Of a DNA stretch of 22,046 bases, positions 7,293 to 14,871 are shown one piece after another. Source of the stretch: CALSPH01 sp041690035 (GTDB lineage: Bacteria > Bacteroidota > Bacteroidia > NS11-12g > UBA955); contig JBDNFC010000121.1 in assembly GCA_041690035.1 (NCBI GenBank), forward strand, positions 1 to 22,046, given 5' to 3'. Position 1 is the first letter of the stretch. Each line of letters opens with the position of its first letter. The translations under genes were made by a program, and so were the position numbers. The notes under the pieces were generated by a model. It was not told the origin of the DNA. It was given only the letters and a program-made list of their open reading frames with translations, and made no database searches.

Positions 7293-8768
7293 TTGGTTCA
7301 ATTTTTTAATCAAAAAACAATATTATTCTTTTTAACGCCAATAGCTTTTTTGCTATTAATTGGCCTTTTTATTCAAAGCAATGGCATGATTGCTGGTGGT
7401 CAAGATAGCTATAATCACTTTCTCATTTCAAAATATTGTTTTAAATATCCATATCTTTTATTAGATCAATGGGGTAAACCAATTTATACTATTTTAGCAC
7501 ATCCATTTTGTTTTTTGGGACTATCATTTGCAGTTTTTTTCAATATTTTTTGCTTATTATTAAGCGGAATATTTGTGGCGCTTTCATTAAACAAGTTGAA
7601 TTTAAAATATGGTTGGCTTGCTTTTTGGTTAGTGGTTTTTACTCCTGTTTGCCTCGAAAACGCTATTGCAACCCTAACTGAGCCCTTAAATATGTGCTTG
7701 CTTTCTGCAGCCTGGTATGCTTGGTTTTGTGATAAAAAATGGGTTAGTGTACTCTTGTTTTCTCTGCTTCCTTGGATAAGAACCGAAGGTTTTGTAATTA
7801 TTATTCCTATCTTGGTGTATTTAATTTTTTCTAGAAACTATAAATATATTATTGGTTTATTTTTAGGTACTTTCATTATAAATTTAGTTGGCTATATTCA
7901 GAGTGGCGCGGTCTTTTGGTTTATAACAGAGAATCCTTATTTTAAAGTAGAGGTTGATAAATCCCGATTTTCTCCAGAAGGAGGCGATTTTTTGTATTAT
8001 ATCAAAAATAACAAAGGTATTTTTGGAAATATTGGGCTAATTTTGGGCACTATTGGAGCCCTTTGGTTCTTTGTTGAAAACAGTGTAAAAAAGTTATTTA
8101 CCAAAGATAATCTCTTTGTACTTTTTTGTATTTCCGGGGTTTTTGTGGCATATTTTGTAGCACACTCCTTTATTATTTGGAAAGGTATGTTGGGCACTCA
8201 TGGCATGACTAGGGTGATGATGGTAATTGTGCCTTGCTTGGCTTTTTTTATTGCATATTTATTTGACAAAATACATACTTTGAAAAGCAAAATGGGTTTT
8301 CCAACATTTTTAATAGCAGTTTTTATATTAATTTTTGTTACAATTAATTCGTATAAAGTAAATGGGTTTTCGCTCAAATTTTATGATAGAAATCAGCAAA
8401 GTATTAAACCTATTGCCAGCCTCAAAAATATAGATATTGCTTATAGTTACATCAAAAAAAATAACCTCTTAAACAATGTTATTTATCATCAAATTCCTTT
8501 TTTTGATGTAAGGTATGATCGCAATCCTTTTGCAAAACCATTTTCTAAAGAGTGGAATACAGCATTAATATGGAGCATTGACCTAAACAAGAATTGGGCA
8601 CCAAAAAACAGTATTGTTTTATGGGACAGTTATCATGCGCAAAGAGAAGGAAAAATGTCATTTGATAAGATTAAACAAAATAAAGATTATGTATTACTTG
8701 CCTATTTTGTAAATGATTCATTTAAAATGTCAGATTTTGATATTTATCTTTTCAAAAAAATAAACTAA
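7293..8768 (+). CDS. Polytopic membrane protein, GT-C glycosyltransferase-like
   Basis: A 491-residue inner-membrane protein with roughly nine to eleven hydrophobic segments up to about residue 355, then a soluble C-terminal domain of about 135 residues. I used the TTG at 7293: no in-frame ATG precedes the first membrane helix, and an upstream stop (TAA at 7275) limits the choice. After helix 1 comes GGQDSYNHFLISKY, where an Asp follows the first membrane helix as in GT-C lipid-linked-sugar transferases. A loop LTEPLNMCLLSAAWYAW and PWIRTEGFVI also resemble ArnT/GT39 or Alg9-like proteins. The match is by layout only and no subfamily can be named. It starts the run with the SpmAB, M61 and TrmN6 genes (gap of 9 nt to the next). 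The sugar donor and acceptor are unknown. Confidence 0.8.
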   Translation: MVQFFNQKTILFFLTPIAFLLLIGLFIQSNGMIAGGQDSYNHFLISKYCFKYPYLLLDQWGKPIYTILAHPFCFLGLSFAVFFNIFCLLLSGIFVALSLNKLNLKYGWLAFWLVVFTPVCLENAIATLTEPLNMCLLSAAWYAWFCDKKWVSVLLFSLLPWIRTEGFVIIIPILVYLIFSRNYKYIIGLFLGTFIINLVGYIQSGAVFWFITENPYFKVEVDKSRFSPEGGDFLYYIKNNKGIFGNIGLILGTIGALWFFVENSVKKLFTKDNLFVLFCISGVFVAYFVAHSFIIWKGMLGTHGMTRVMMVIVPCLAFFIAYLFDKIHTLKSKMGFPTFLIAVFILIFVTINSYKVNGFSLKFYDRNQQSIKPIASLKNIDIAYSYIKKNNLLNNVIYHQIPFFDVRYDRNPFAKPFSKEWNTALIWSIDLNKNWAPKNSIVLWDSYHAQREGKMSFDKIKQNKDYVLLAYFVNDSFKMSDFDIYLFKKIN

Positions 8769-8777
8769 CATTGCAGA

Positions 8778-10256
8778 ATGGCATTAAGTCGTTTTTGGTT
8801 AGCAATTTTTATTTTCTCTATTTTATTTCTTTTTATCGGTTTAGTTTCAAATAAGCATTACAGTTTAGACCATGTTCTAAATGGAAAAAAAGATGATAAA
8901 ATTTTAATAAGTGAAAAATATTTTGGCGAATTGCCAATAAGCATACAAGATAGTTTTAAGATATCAGGCGATAAAACTATGTTTAAGCAAAACGCAATAG
9001 ATAATAAAGACACCATCTATGAATTGGCAAGTATTTTGAGCAAAGATGAAATATTATCTAAAACATCGGCAGTAAAAATTTATTATGGAACACAAAAATC
9101 AGACGGATTATTGCCCACTTGCAAATCCAGTATTTTTGACATAATCTTGCCTTTAGTTGCCTATCTTGCTTTTTTTTGCGGAATCCTTCAATTGTTAATA
9201 GATAGCGGTGCAGCAGAACTTTTGGCCAAATTTTGCAGCCCCATTTTTATTAAAATTTTTCCTTCAGTTCCAAAAAATCATCCATCTATATCTTTCATGA
9301 CGTTAAACTTTGCTGCAAATTTTTTAGGCTTAGACTCAGCAGCGACACCCTTTGGCCTAAAAGCTATGGAGAGTTTACAAACTATTAATCCAGATAAAGC
9401 CAAAGCTAGCGATGCACAAATCATGTTTATGTGCTTGCATGCTGCTGGTCTAACATTAATACCCACCTCTATTATTGGTTATCGCGCAGCAGCAGGTGCC
9501 CTAAATCCTGCAGATGTAATGCTGCCATGTATTATTACATCTTTTGCAGGTACTTTGGCTGCACTTTTTATCATAGGTTTTAGGCAGAAAATAAATTTTA
9601 AAAGCGCTACGTTATTATTGCTTATTTTTGGCATTATTGCTGGTATTATTGGTTTATTATTCTATATTACTCATTTAGATATGCTGTCCAAAAATCATTT
9701 TACGTCTAATTTATCGAGTATTATTTTATTAGCAATTATCCTTTTTATATTAATTTTTGCATTCAAGAAAGAAAAAACTTTTACAGAAAATGACACTTCT
9801 ATTTTTGACTCGTTTGTAAATGGAGCAAGCAGCGGTTTAACTACGGGTGTTACTATTTTCCCTTATGTTTTAGGTATGTTAGCAGCCATTTCATTATTCA
9901 GAAATAGTGGATTATTTGAAATTATTGCAGATGGATTAACTTTTGTATTTTCTAAAATTGGTGTTAATAAGTCCATTACAGACGCCTTACCCGTAGCTTT
10001 GCTGAGACCTTTTAGTTCTGGCGGTTCTAGAGGATTTATGCTAGACGCAATGAATAGTTTTGGTGCTGACTCTTTTACTGGCAGACTTTCTTGCATTTTT
10101 CAATGCAGTGCAGAAACCACATTCTATGTAATTGCAGTGTATTTTGGTGCAGTAAAAATTAAAAATGTACGTTATACCCTTGGCGCTATGCTCTTAATAG
10201 ACCTTATTTGTGTGATTACGGCTATCGGTGTAGCTTCTCTATTTTTCAACTTTTAA
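8778..10256 (+). CDS. SpmA-SpmB fusion, nucleoside-recognition (Gate) domain membrane protein
   Basis: A 492-residue membrane protein joining the spore-maturation proteins A and B in one chain. An N-terminal helix (6-26) is followed by a soluble stretch of about 90 residues (27-118) that lies outside the Gate domains. The SpmA half then runs from about 120 to 268, with NFLGLDSAATPFGLKAM (181-197) and LHAAGLTLIPTSIIGYRAA (220-238). Two linker helices (about 278-330) lead to the SpmB half (about 343-490), with LPVALLRPFSSGGSRG (404-419) and QCSAETTFYVIAVYFGAV (442-459). Gate-domain proteins are thought to move or bind small molecules; the exact substrate is not known. In Bacillus the pair is needed for spore core dehydration, but nothing here suggests sporulation. 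The fused form is, to my knowledge, common in Bacteroidota. It is 9 nt from the upstream gene and 12 nt from the M61 peptidase. Confidence 0.92.
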   Translation: MALSRFWLAIFIFSILFLFIGLVSNKHYSLDHVLNGKKDDKILISEKYFGELPISIQDSFKISGDKTMFKQNAIDNKDTIYELASILSKDEILSKTSAVKIYYGTQKSDGLLPTCKSSIFDIILPLVAYLAFFCGILQLLIDSGAAELLAKFCSPIFIKIFPSVPKNHPSISFMTLNFAANFLGLDSAATPFGLKAMESLQTINPDKAKASDAQIMFMCLHAAGLTLIPTSIIGYRAAAGALNPADVMLPCIITSFAGTLAALFIIGFRQKINFKSATLLLLIFGIIAGIIGLLFYITHLDMLSKNHFTSNLSSIILLAIILFILIFAFKKEKTFTENDTSIFDSFVNGASSGLTTGVTIFPYVLGMLAAISLFRNSGLFEIIADGLTFVFSKIGVNKSITDALPVALLRPFSSGGSRGFMLDAMNSFGADSFTGRLSCIFQCSAETTFYVIAVYFGAVKIKNVRYTLGAMLLIDLICVITAIGVASLFFNF

Positions 10257-10268
10257 ATGACTTAGATT

Positions 10269-12056
10269 ATGAAAAAAAATTTAATTCTTATACTATGTTT
10301 ATTTATAAATTTACTATGTTTAAAATCAATTAGTGCCATGCAAGAAAACTTAATTCAGTATCAAATCAGTTTTCCAAATCCGGAAAATCATTATTGTAAT
10401 GTAACTCTAAAGTTCACTAGCACAGCTTCTTCTCATATTTTAGGTATGCCAGTTTGGACACCTGGTTCTTATTTGGTAAGAGAATATAGCAAGCATATTG
10501 ATAAAATATGGCTTAGTGGTGCTAGCAATAGCGCTGCAATGGTCAAAATAAATAAAAATCAATGGAAAATTTCTTGCAAAAAAGGAGCCTTGATAGAAAT
10601 TACCTATCAATTATACTGTAATGAAATAAGTGTCCGTACTAACTTTGTGGATTATAGTCAAGCATTTATTTGTCCTGCTGCCACGTTTTTATACATCAAA
10701 GGTTTAGAAAAAAGCCCTTGTTTGGTGCGCGTAGTTCCTAATAAATATTGGAAAAAAATGGCATGCGCTTTGGCTATTTCGAAATTTGAGGTGAAGGCAG
10801 ATAATTATGATTTATTAGTGGATGCGCCCATTCAAGTTGGCAATCATGATGAGTTTGATTTTGACATAGATGGAGTCAAGCATACTGTAGTTATGGTTGG
10901 CAAAAACAATGCAGATTATACTAAATTGGCTGTTGATATGCAAAAAATTTTGCGTCAAACCATAGCAGTTTTTGGCGAGTTGCCTATAAATAACTATTTG
11001 TTTATCGTTCACAATACTCAAAATCAAGGAGGTGGTTTAGAGCACCTTAATTCTGCAGTGCTTATGATGCCTAGTCAAGATTATAAAGACTATGATAAAT
11101 ATATGGGCTTTATTAGTTTAGTGGCTCATGAGTATTTTCACTTATGGAATGTGAAACGGATTAGACCAAAAGAATTAGGCCCTTTTAATTATGATGAAGA
11201 AAATTATACAAATTTACTCTGGTTTTTTGAGGGATTTACAGCTTATTATGACGAATTATTGCTCTACAGAGCAGGATTTATTGATAAAGAAAATTACTTC
11301 AAAAAAATTACTTCAACCATTTCTCAAACAGAATATAGGCCAGGAGTTCAAGTGCAAAATTTAGCCGATGCCAGTTTTGATGCTTGGATAAAAGCATATA
11401 GGCCGAATGAAAATAGCTTTAATACTCAGATTTCTTATTATGGCAAAGGTTCAATTGTTGCGCTATTATTAGACATTACAATCTCTAGCAATAAAAAAGA
11501 CTCACAAAATATTGATGTGCTAATGAAAGCGCTTTGGAAAATGTATAAAAAACAACCTCAAAAAGGGTTGATCGAAAGTGATATTATAGCTGCATCAGAA
11601 AGTGCAGCGGGCATTTCTTTAACAACATTTTTTAATGAATTAATCTACAGTACAAAATCTCCAAACTATGATTCTTTTTTTAATTTAGTTGGATTAGATT
11701 TTACGAAAATAGCAGATAATAACAAACCGCACATTGGTTTAACTACAAAAAAAATAGAAGGAAAATTGGTTGTTTCAAATGTGTATTTCAACTCCGCGTT
11801 TTACAATGCAGGCATAAATGTGAATGATGAAATTATTGCCCTAAATAACATGCGGGTAGAAGATTTGCAAACAGCTATTGATACTTGCATTATTGGCGAC
11901 AAAGTAGTATTAATGATAAGCAGAGCTGGGCAGATTTTAAATTTAGAGGTAAAGTTGTCTAAAAATCCAAATGATTTGCTTAAAATTACAGCACAAAAGA
12001 ATTTAACAGCTAATCAAAAAACAACTCAAACAATTTGGCTAAAAAAAGGTTTATAA
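10269..12056 (+). CDS. M61-family metallopeptidase with PDZ domain, exported
   Basis: A 595-residue exported zinc peptidase of the M61 (glycyl aminopeptidase-like) family. A signal peptide spans about residues 1-23 (MKKNLILILCLFINLLCLKS, then ISA). The N-terminal beta domain carries WTPGSYLVREYSKHI (63-77). The catalytic domain has NQGGGLEHLNS (252-262) and the zinc motif HEYFH (287-291) followed by WNVKRIRP. WFFEGFTAYYDE (318-329) probably supplies the third zinc ligand at Glu321. A C-terminal PDZ domain lies at about 484-575 (VYFNSAFYNAGINVNDEIIA), as usual in this family. It would act in the periplasm or at the cell surface on peptides; the substrate is not known. There is no T9SS domain or lipobox. 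The genes on either side are 12 and 9 nt away, so it sits inside an operon. Confidence 0.95.
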   Translation: MKKNLILILCLFINLLCLKSISAMQENLIQYQISFPNPENHYCNVTLKFTSTASSHILGMPVWTPGSYLVREYSKHIDKIWLSGASNSAAMVKINKNQWKISCKKGALIEITYQLYCNEISVRTNFVDYSQAFICPAATFLYIKGLEKSPCLVRVVPNKYWKKMACALAISKFEVKADNYDLLVDAPIQVGNHDEFDFDIDGVKHTVVMVGKNNADYTKLAVDMQKILRQTIAVFGELPINNYLFIVHNTQNQGGGLEHLNSAVLMMPSQDYKDYDKYMGFISLVAHEYFHLWNVKRIRPKELGPFNYDEENYTNLLWFFEGFTAYYDELLLYRAGFIDKENYFKKITSTISQTEYRPGVQVQNLADASFDAWIKAYRPNENSFNTQISYYGKGSIVALLLDITISSNKKDSQNIDVLMKALWKMYKKQPQKGLIESDIIAASESAAGISLTTFFNELIYSTKSPNYDSFFNLVGLDFTKIADNNKPHIGLTTKKIEGKLVVSNVYFNSAFYNAGINVNDEIIALNNMRVEDLQTAIDTCIIGDKVVLMISRAGQILNLEVKLSKNPNDLLKITAQKNLTANQKTTQTIWLKKGL

Positions 12057-12065
12057 AACTTATAC

Positions 12066-12782
12066 GTGGTAAAAGTTAAAAAATTTGAGTTTAAAAATTT
12101 TGAGTTAAATCATCGTAAAAGCCCAATGTCAATTGGCGTAGATAGCATGCTTTTAGGTGCATGGGGTAGTGATTTATTTAATTTTAAAAATGCGATAGAT
12201 ATTGGTTGTGGTTGCGGAATACTTGCATTTATGATAGCCCAAAAAAATTCTAATGCAAAAATATTAGGGATAGATATTGATGAACAGGCAATAGTAGAAG
12301 CTAATGAAAATTTGAATAATCAAAAGCAATTTAGCAATGTTAGTTTCAAACAAATAGATATAAAAACATTTATTACCAATGATAAATTTGATTTTATTAT
12401 CTCAAATCCCCCTTATTTTAGCACTCAAAAATCTACTCAAAGCCCTGTTTTAAAAAGAGCAAATGCAAGGCATAATGAAACCCTTACGCTGCAAACATTA
12501 TTTGATTTTATTGCAAAAAATCTTAGTGATAATGGAAAGGCTGCTCTTATATTGCCATATCAAGAGTTTGAATGGGTGCAAAAAACGGTGCAGAGACTTT
12601 CGTTATATTTTCATAAACTTACAGTAGTAAAACCTACTGAGTTTAAGCCTGTAAATAGATTTTTATTTATAATTGGCAAAGAAAACAAATTTCCTGAAGT
12701 AGATTCTATTGTGCTTCGAAATTTAGACAATACCTATACTGATCAATATAAAACTCTAACCAAAGATTTTCATAGTAAATAG
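12066..12782 (+). CDS. trmN6: tRNA1(Val) (adenine37-N6)-methyltransferase
   Basis: A cytosolic SAM-dependent methyltransferase of 238 residues. It matches the YfiC/TrmN6 group, which makes m6A37 in tRNA-Val. SAM-binding motif I is AIDIGCGCG (43-51), with the acidic residue of motif II in GIDID (68-72). The NPPYF motif (114-118) is typical of N6-adenine methyltransferases. The N-terminal pattern FKNFELNHRKSPMSIGVDSM followed by LLGAW is the family hallmark. I chose the GTG at 12066: it gives the usual short lead before the first strand, and the only nearby ATG would remove that strand. It follows the M61 gene by 9 nt and converges with the DUF502 gene with only 16 nt between. HemK/PrmC-type enzymes share the NPPY motif but not this N-terminus. 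Confidence 0.9.
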   Translation: MVKVKKFEFKNFELNHRKSPMSIGVDSMLLGAWGSDLFNFKNAIDIGCGCGILAFMIAQKNSNAKILGIDIDEQAIVEANENLNNQKQFSNVSFKQIDIKTFITNDKFDFIISNPPYFSTQKSTQSPVLKRANARHNETLTLQTLFDFIAKNLSDNGKAALILPYQEFEWVQKTVQRLSLYFHKLTVVKPTEFKPVNRFLFIIGKENKFPEVDSIVLRNLDNTYTDQYKTLTKDFHSK

Positions 12783-12798
12783 ACTTAGGTTTTACACT

Positions 12799-13437
12799 TT
12801 ATTTTTCGGCATCTATTTCATTGTCAGAAATTACACCTCCACTTATTACAAACTTCAACATTTCAGATGAATTCATACCGTCAATTAATTTAATATTTTC
12901 GGACTTAATGATAAGCAAGTCGCCAAGAATTCCATAAGCCTTTGGACAATAAACACTAACATAGTTGGGCATTTGAATAAAATCAAGACTTTGTTGAGTA
13001 ATAAATCCAAACTGCCATATTTCGGGGTTTTCGTTTACCTTTATAATTACAGGATTGTTGAATTTTTTTTTCTCACCTACTATTGCCTCCAAAAAATCTT
13101 TTATGCCATTGTATAACAATTTTATACCAGGTGTTTTATTAACAAATTTTAAAAAAAGCGACTTGATAGGGCTTAGTAGATAAGATCCCCCAAGAAAACC
13201 AATCAATGTAAGTCCAAAAATAATAATTAAAAAACCAGTGCCGCTTGGCACTTTAGTAATATGTTGTGCAATAAAAGAATTGTCTGTTATTACCCCATCA
13301 ATCTTTGTTACAAGAATAAAAACTAAGTATAATGTTATTGCAGCTGGCAGCGTAATAATGCATCCTTTGACTAAATAGCCAACAAATATACCTAAATTTT
13401 TTTTTATGATATAACTTGTTTTAATGCTGTTCTTCAT
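12799..13437 (-). CDS. DUF502 family membrane protein
   Basis: A 212-residue protein with two membrane helices, at about residues 20-43 (YLVKGCIITLPAAITLYLVF) and 66-88 (SGTGFLIIIFGLTLIGFLGG). It then has a soluble C-terminal domain with TPGIKLLYNGIKDFLEAIVG, PEIWQFGFITQ and YVSVYCPKAYG. This is the DUF502 layout (Pro in helix 1, PSGTGFLI before helix 2). The family's function is unknown; plant relatives are the COV vascular-patterning proteins. Its ATG lies inside the end of purD (17-nt overlap), so it is probably translated from the purD mRNA. The final residues are acidic and unremarkable. Confidence 0.9.
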   Translation of the reverse strand: MKNSIKTSYIIKKNLGIFVGYLVKGCIITLPAAITLYLVFILVTKIDGVITDNSFIAQHITKVPSGTGFLIIIFGLTLIGFLGGSYLLSPIKSLFLKFVNKTPGIKLLYNGIKDFLEAIVGEKKKFNNPVIIKVNENPEIWQFGFITQQSLDFIQMPNYVSVYCPKAYGILGDLLIIKSENIKLIDGMNSSEMLKFVISGGVISDNEIDAEK

Positions 13438-14728
13438 TTTTTAATTTTAATAAGTCTTGCCCAATATCTCGTCTAAAATTGATGCCTTCAAAATCTGTGA
13501 CATCAATTAATTTATAACTGCTTTCTAAAGCCTTAGTTAGATTTTTACCCAAGCCTGTGCAAGCCAATACCCTGCCTCCATTGGTAATTAATTTATCTTT
13601 TTTTATTGTACCCGCATGAAAAAGCAATTGGTTTTCATCTAAAATGGATGGCAAAGTAATGGTTTTTCCGTTTTTATAACTTTCTGGATAACCCTTTGAT
13701 ACTGCCATTACTGTGGTGGCATAATAATCTTCTATTTCAATAATATATTCGGATAATTTTTGTTTTTTGCAAAGTACGATTGCCTCTAATAAATCTGATT
13801 TTAATCTAGGAATGACTACCTCAGTTTCAGGATCGCCCATTCTGCAATTATATTCTATCACTTTTGGCACTCCATTCACATTGATTAAACCAAAAAAAAT
13901 AAACCCTTGGTAGTTTATGCCATCAGCTATTAAACCTTTTACAGTTGGCTCTATGATAGAAGAAATCACTTTTTTTGTAAATTCTTCAGTTGCAAATAAT
14001 ACTGGACTTACAGCACCCATACCACCAGTGTTTAAACCTTTATCTCCATCACCAATTCTTTTATAATCTTTGGCTTCTGGTAATAAAACAAAGTTTTTGC
14101 CATCATTGATTGTAAAATAAGAAACTTCAATTCCATCTAAAAACTCTTCAATGACCACTTTACTGCTAGCTGCACCAAATTTTCCATTAAGCATTTCTAT
14201 GATACTGTTTTTTGCTTCGGCTAAATTGTCGATAATTAAAACACCCTTTCCAGCTGCCAAACCGTCAGCTTTTAGCACATAAGGTGCTTCCATAGTTTCT
14301 AAAAATAGACAGGCTTCCTTTTCTTGTCCTATTGTAAAAGTTTTAAATTTTGCAGTAGGAATATGGTGCCTTTGCATAAATTTTTTAGAAAAATCTTTGC
14401 TGCCTTCTAGCTGCGCACCGTTACTTTCTGGGCCAAAAACGTAAATGTGATTTAGTGTATTATCAGCACAAAAATAATTATTAATTCCATTAACCAAAGG
14501 GTCTTCTGGGCCTACAACTATGATATCTATTTTGTTTTTGATACAGAATAATCCAATTTGTTCAAAATTTAAGACATCAATATCGGCATGAATTGCTAAA
14601 TTAAAAGTACCCCCATTTCCAGGCGCAATATAAAGTTGGTTTAAATATGTGCTTTTTGCAATTTTCCATGCCAGTGTGTGTTCCCTGCCACCGCTTCCTA
14701 AAATTAAAACATTAAATTTATCATTCAT
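13421..14728 (-). CDS. purD: Phosphoribosylamine-glycine ligase (GAR synthetase)
   Basis: Cytosolic ATP-grasp enzyme of purine synthesis: joins phosphoribosylamine and glycine with ATP to make GAR. The 435 residues fit the family. NVLILGSGGREHTLAWKI (6-23) is the PRA-binding N-domain. VVGPEDPLVNGI (71-82), the ATP-grasp segment PYVLKADGLAAGKGV (149-163), GDGDKGLNTGGMGAVSP (226-242) and YNCRMGDPETEVVIPRL (293-309, metal/ATP site) all read intact. The start ATG at 14728 directly gives the expected N-terminus. A promoter-like box lies just upstream on the minus strand. It is divergent from secA and overlaps the DUF502 gene at its 3' end. Confidence 0.97.
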   Translation of the reverse strand: MNDKFNVLILGSGGREHTLAWKIAKSTYLNQLYIAPGNGGTFNLAIHADIDVLNFEQIGLFCIKNKIDIIVVGPEDPLVNGINNYFCADNTLNHIYVFGPESNGAQLEGSKDFSKKFMQRHHIPTAKFKTFTIGQEKEACLFLETMEAPYVLKADGLAAGKGVLIIDNLAEAKNSIIEMLNGKFGAASSKVVIEEFLDGIEVSYFTINDGKNFVLLPEAKDYKRIGDGDKGLNTGGMGAVSPVLFATEEFTKKVISSIIEPTVKGLIADGINYQGFIFFGLINVNGVPKVIEYNCRMGDPETEVVIPRLKSDLLEAIVLCKKQKLSEYIIEIEDYYATTVMAVSKGYPESYKNGKTITLPSILDENQLLFHAGTIKKDKLITNGGRVLACTGLGKNLTKALESSYKLIDVTDFEGINFRRDIGQDLLKLKNEEQH

Positions 14729-14738
14729 TATCAGCTAG

Positions 14739-14771
14739 CAAAGGTAATTATGTCAGTTTAAACCTTGGCAA
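14739..14771 (-). promoter_or_regulatory. Candidate purD promoter
   Basis: On the minus strand TTG (14771-14769) is followed 22 nt later by TACCTTTG (14746-14739), an exact TAnnTTTG match. The box ends 10 nt before the purD ATG, so the leader would be very short. Confidence 0.45.
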
Positions 14772-14850
14772 TATAATTGGCTTATTTTTTGACTATTTTT
14801 GCACAATAGAAATAAATTAAAAATTATGATCTTTTTTATATTCAACGCAT

Positions 14851-14858
14851 TAAATTTG
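14851..14858 (+). promoter_or_regulatory. Candidate -7 box (TAAATTTG) for secA
   Basis: An exact TAnnTTTG match followed by CAG, 13 nt before the secA ATG. The 12-nt string ATTAAATTTGCA recurs before the small unknown gene (616-627). A second possible box, TATTTTTG, lies at 14794-14801. No strong -33 is visible for either. The 143-bp purD-secA gap holds only these sites as far as I can see. Confidence 0.4.
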
Positions 14859-14871
14859 CAGCAATAAGCAC

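Noticed and set aside
7288..7295. TAATTTTG as a promoter for the GT-C-like gene
   Set aside because: The box overlaps the only plausible start codon, so a transcript from it would lack the start. Kept only as a note.
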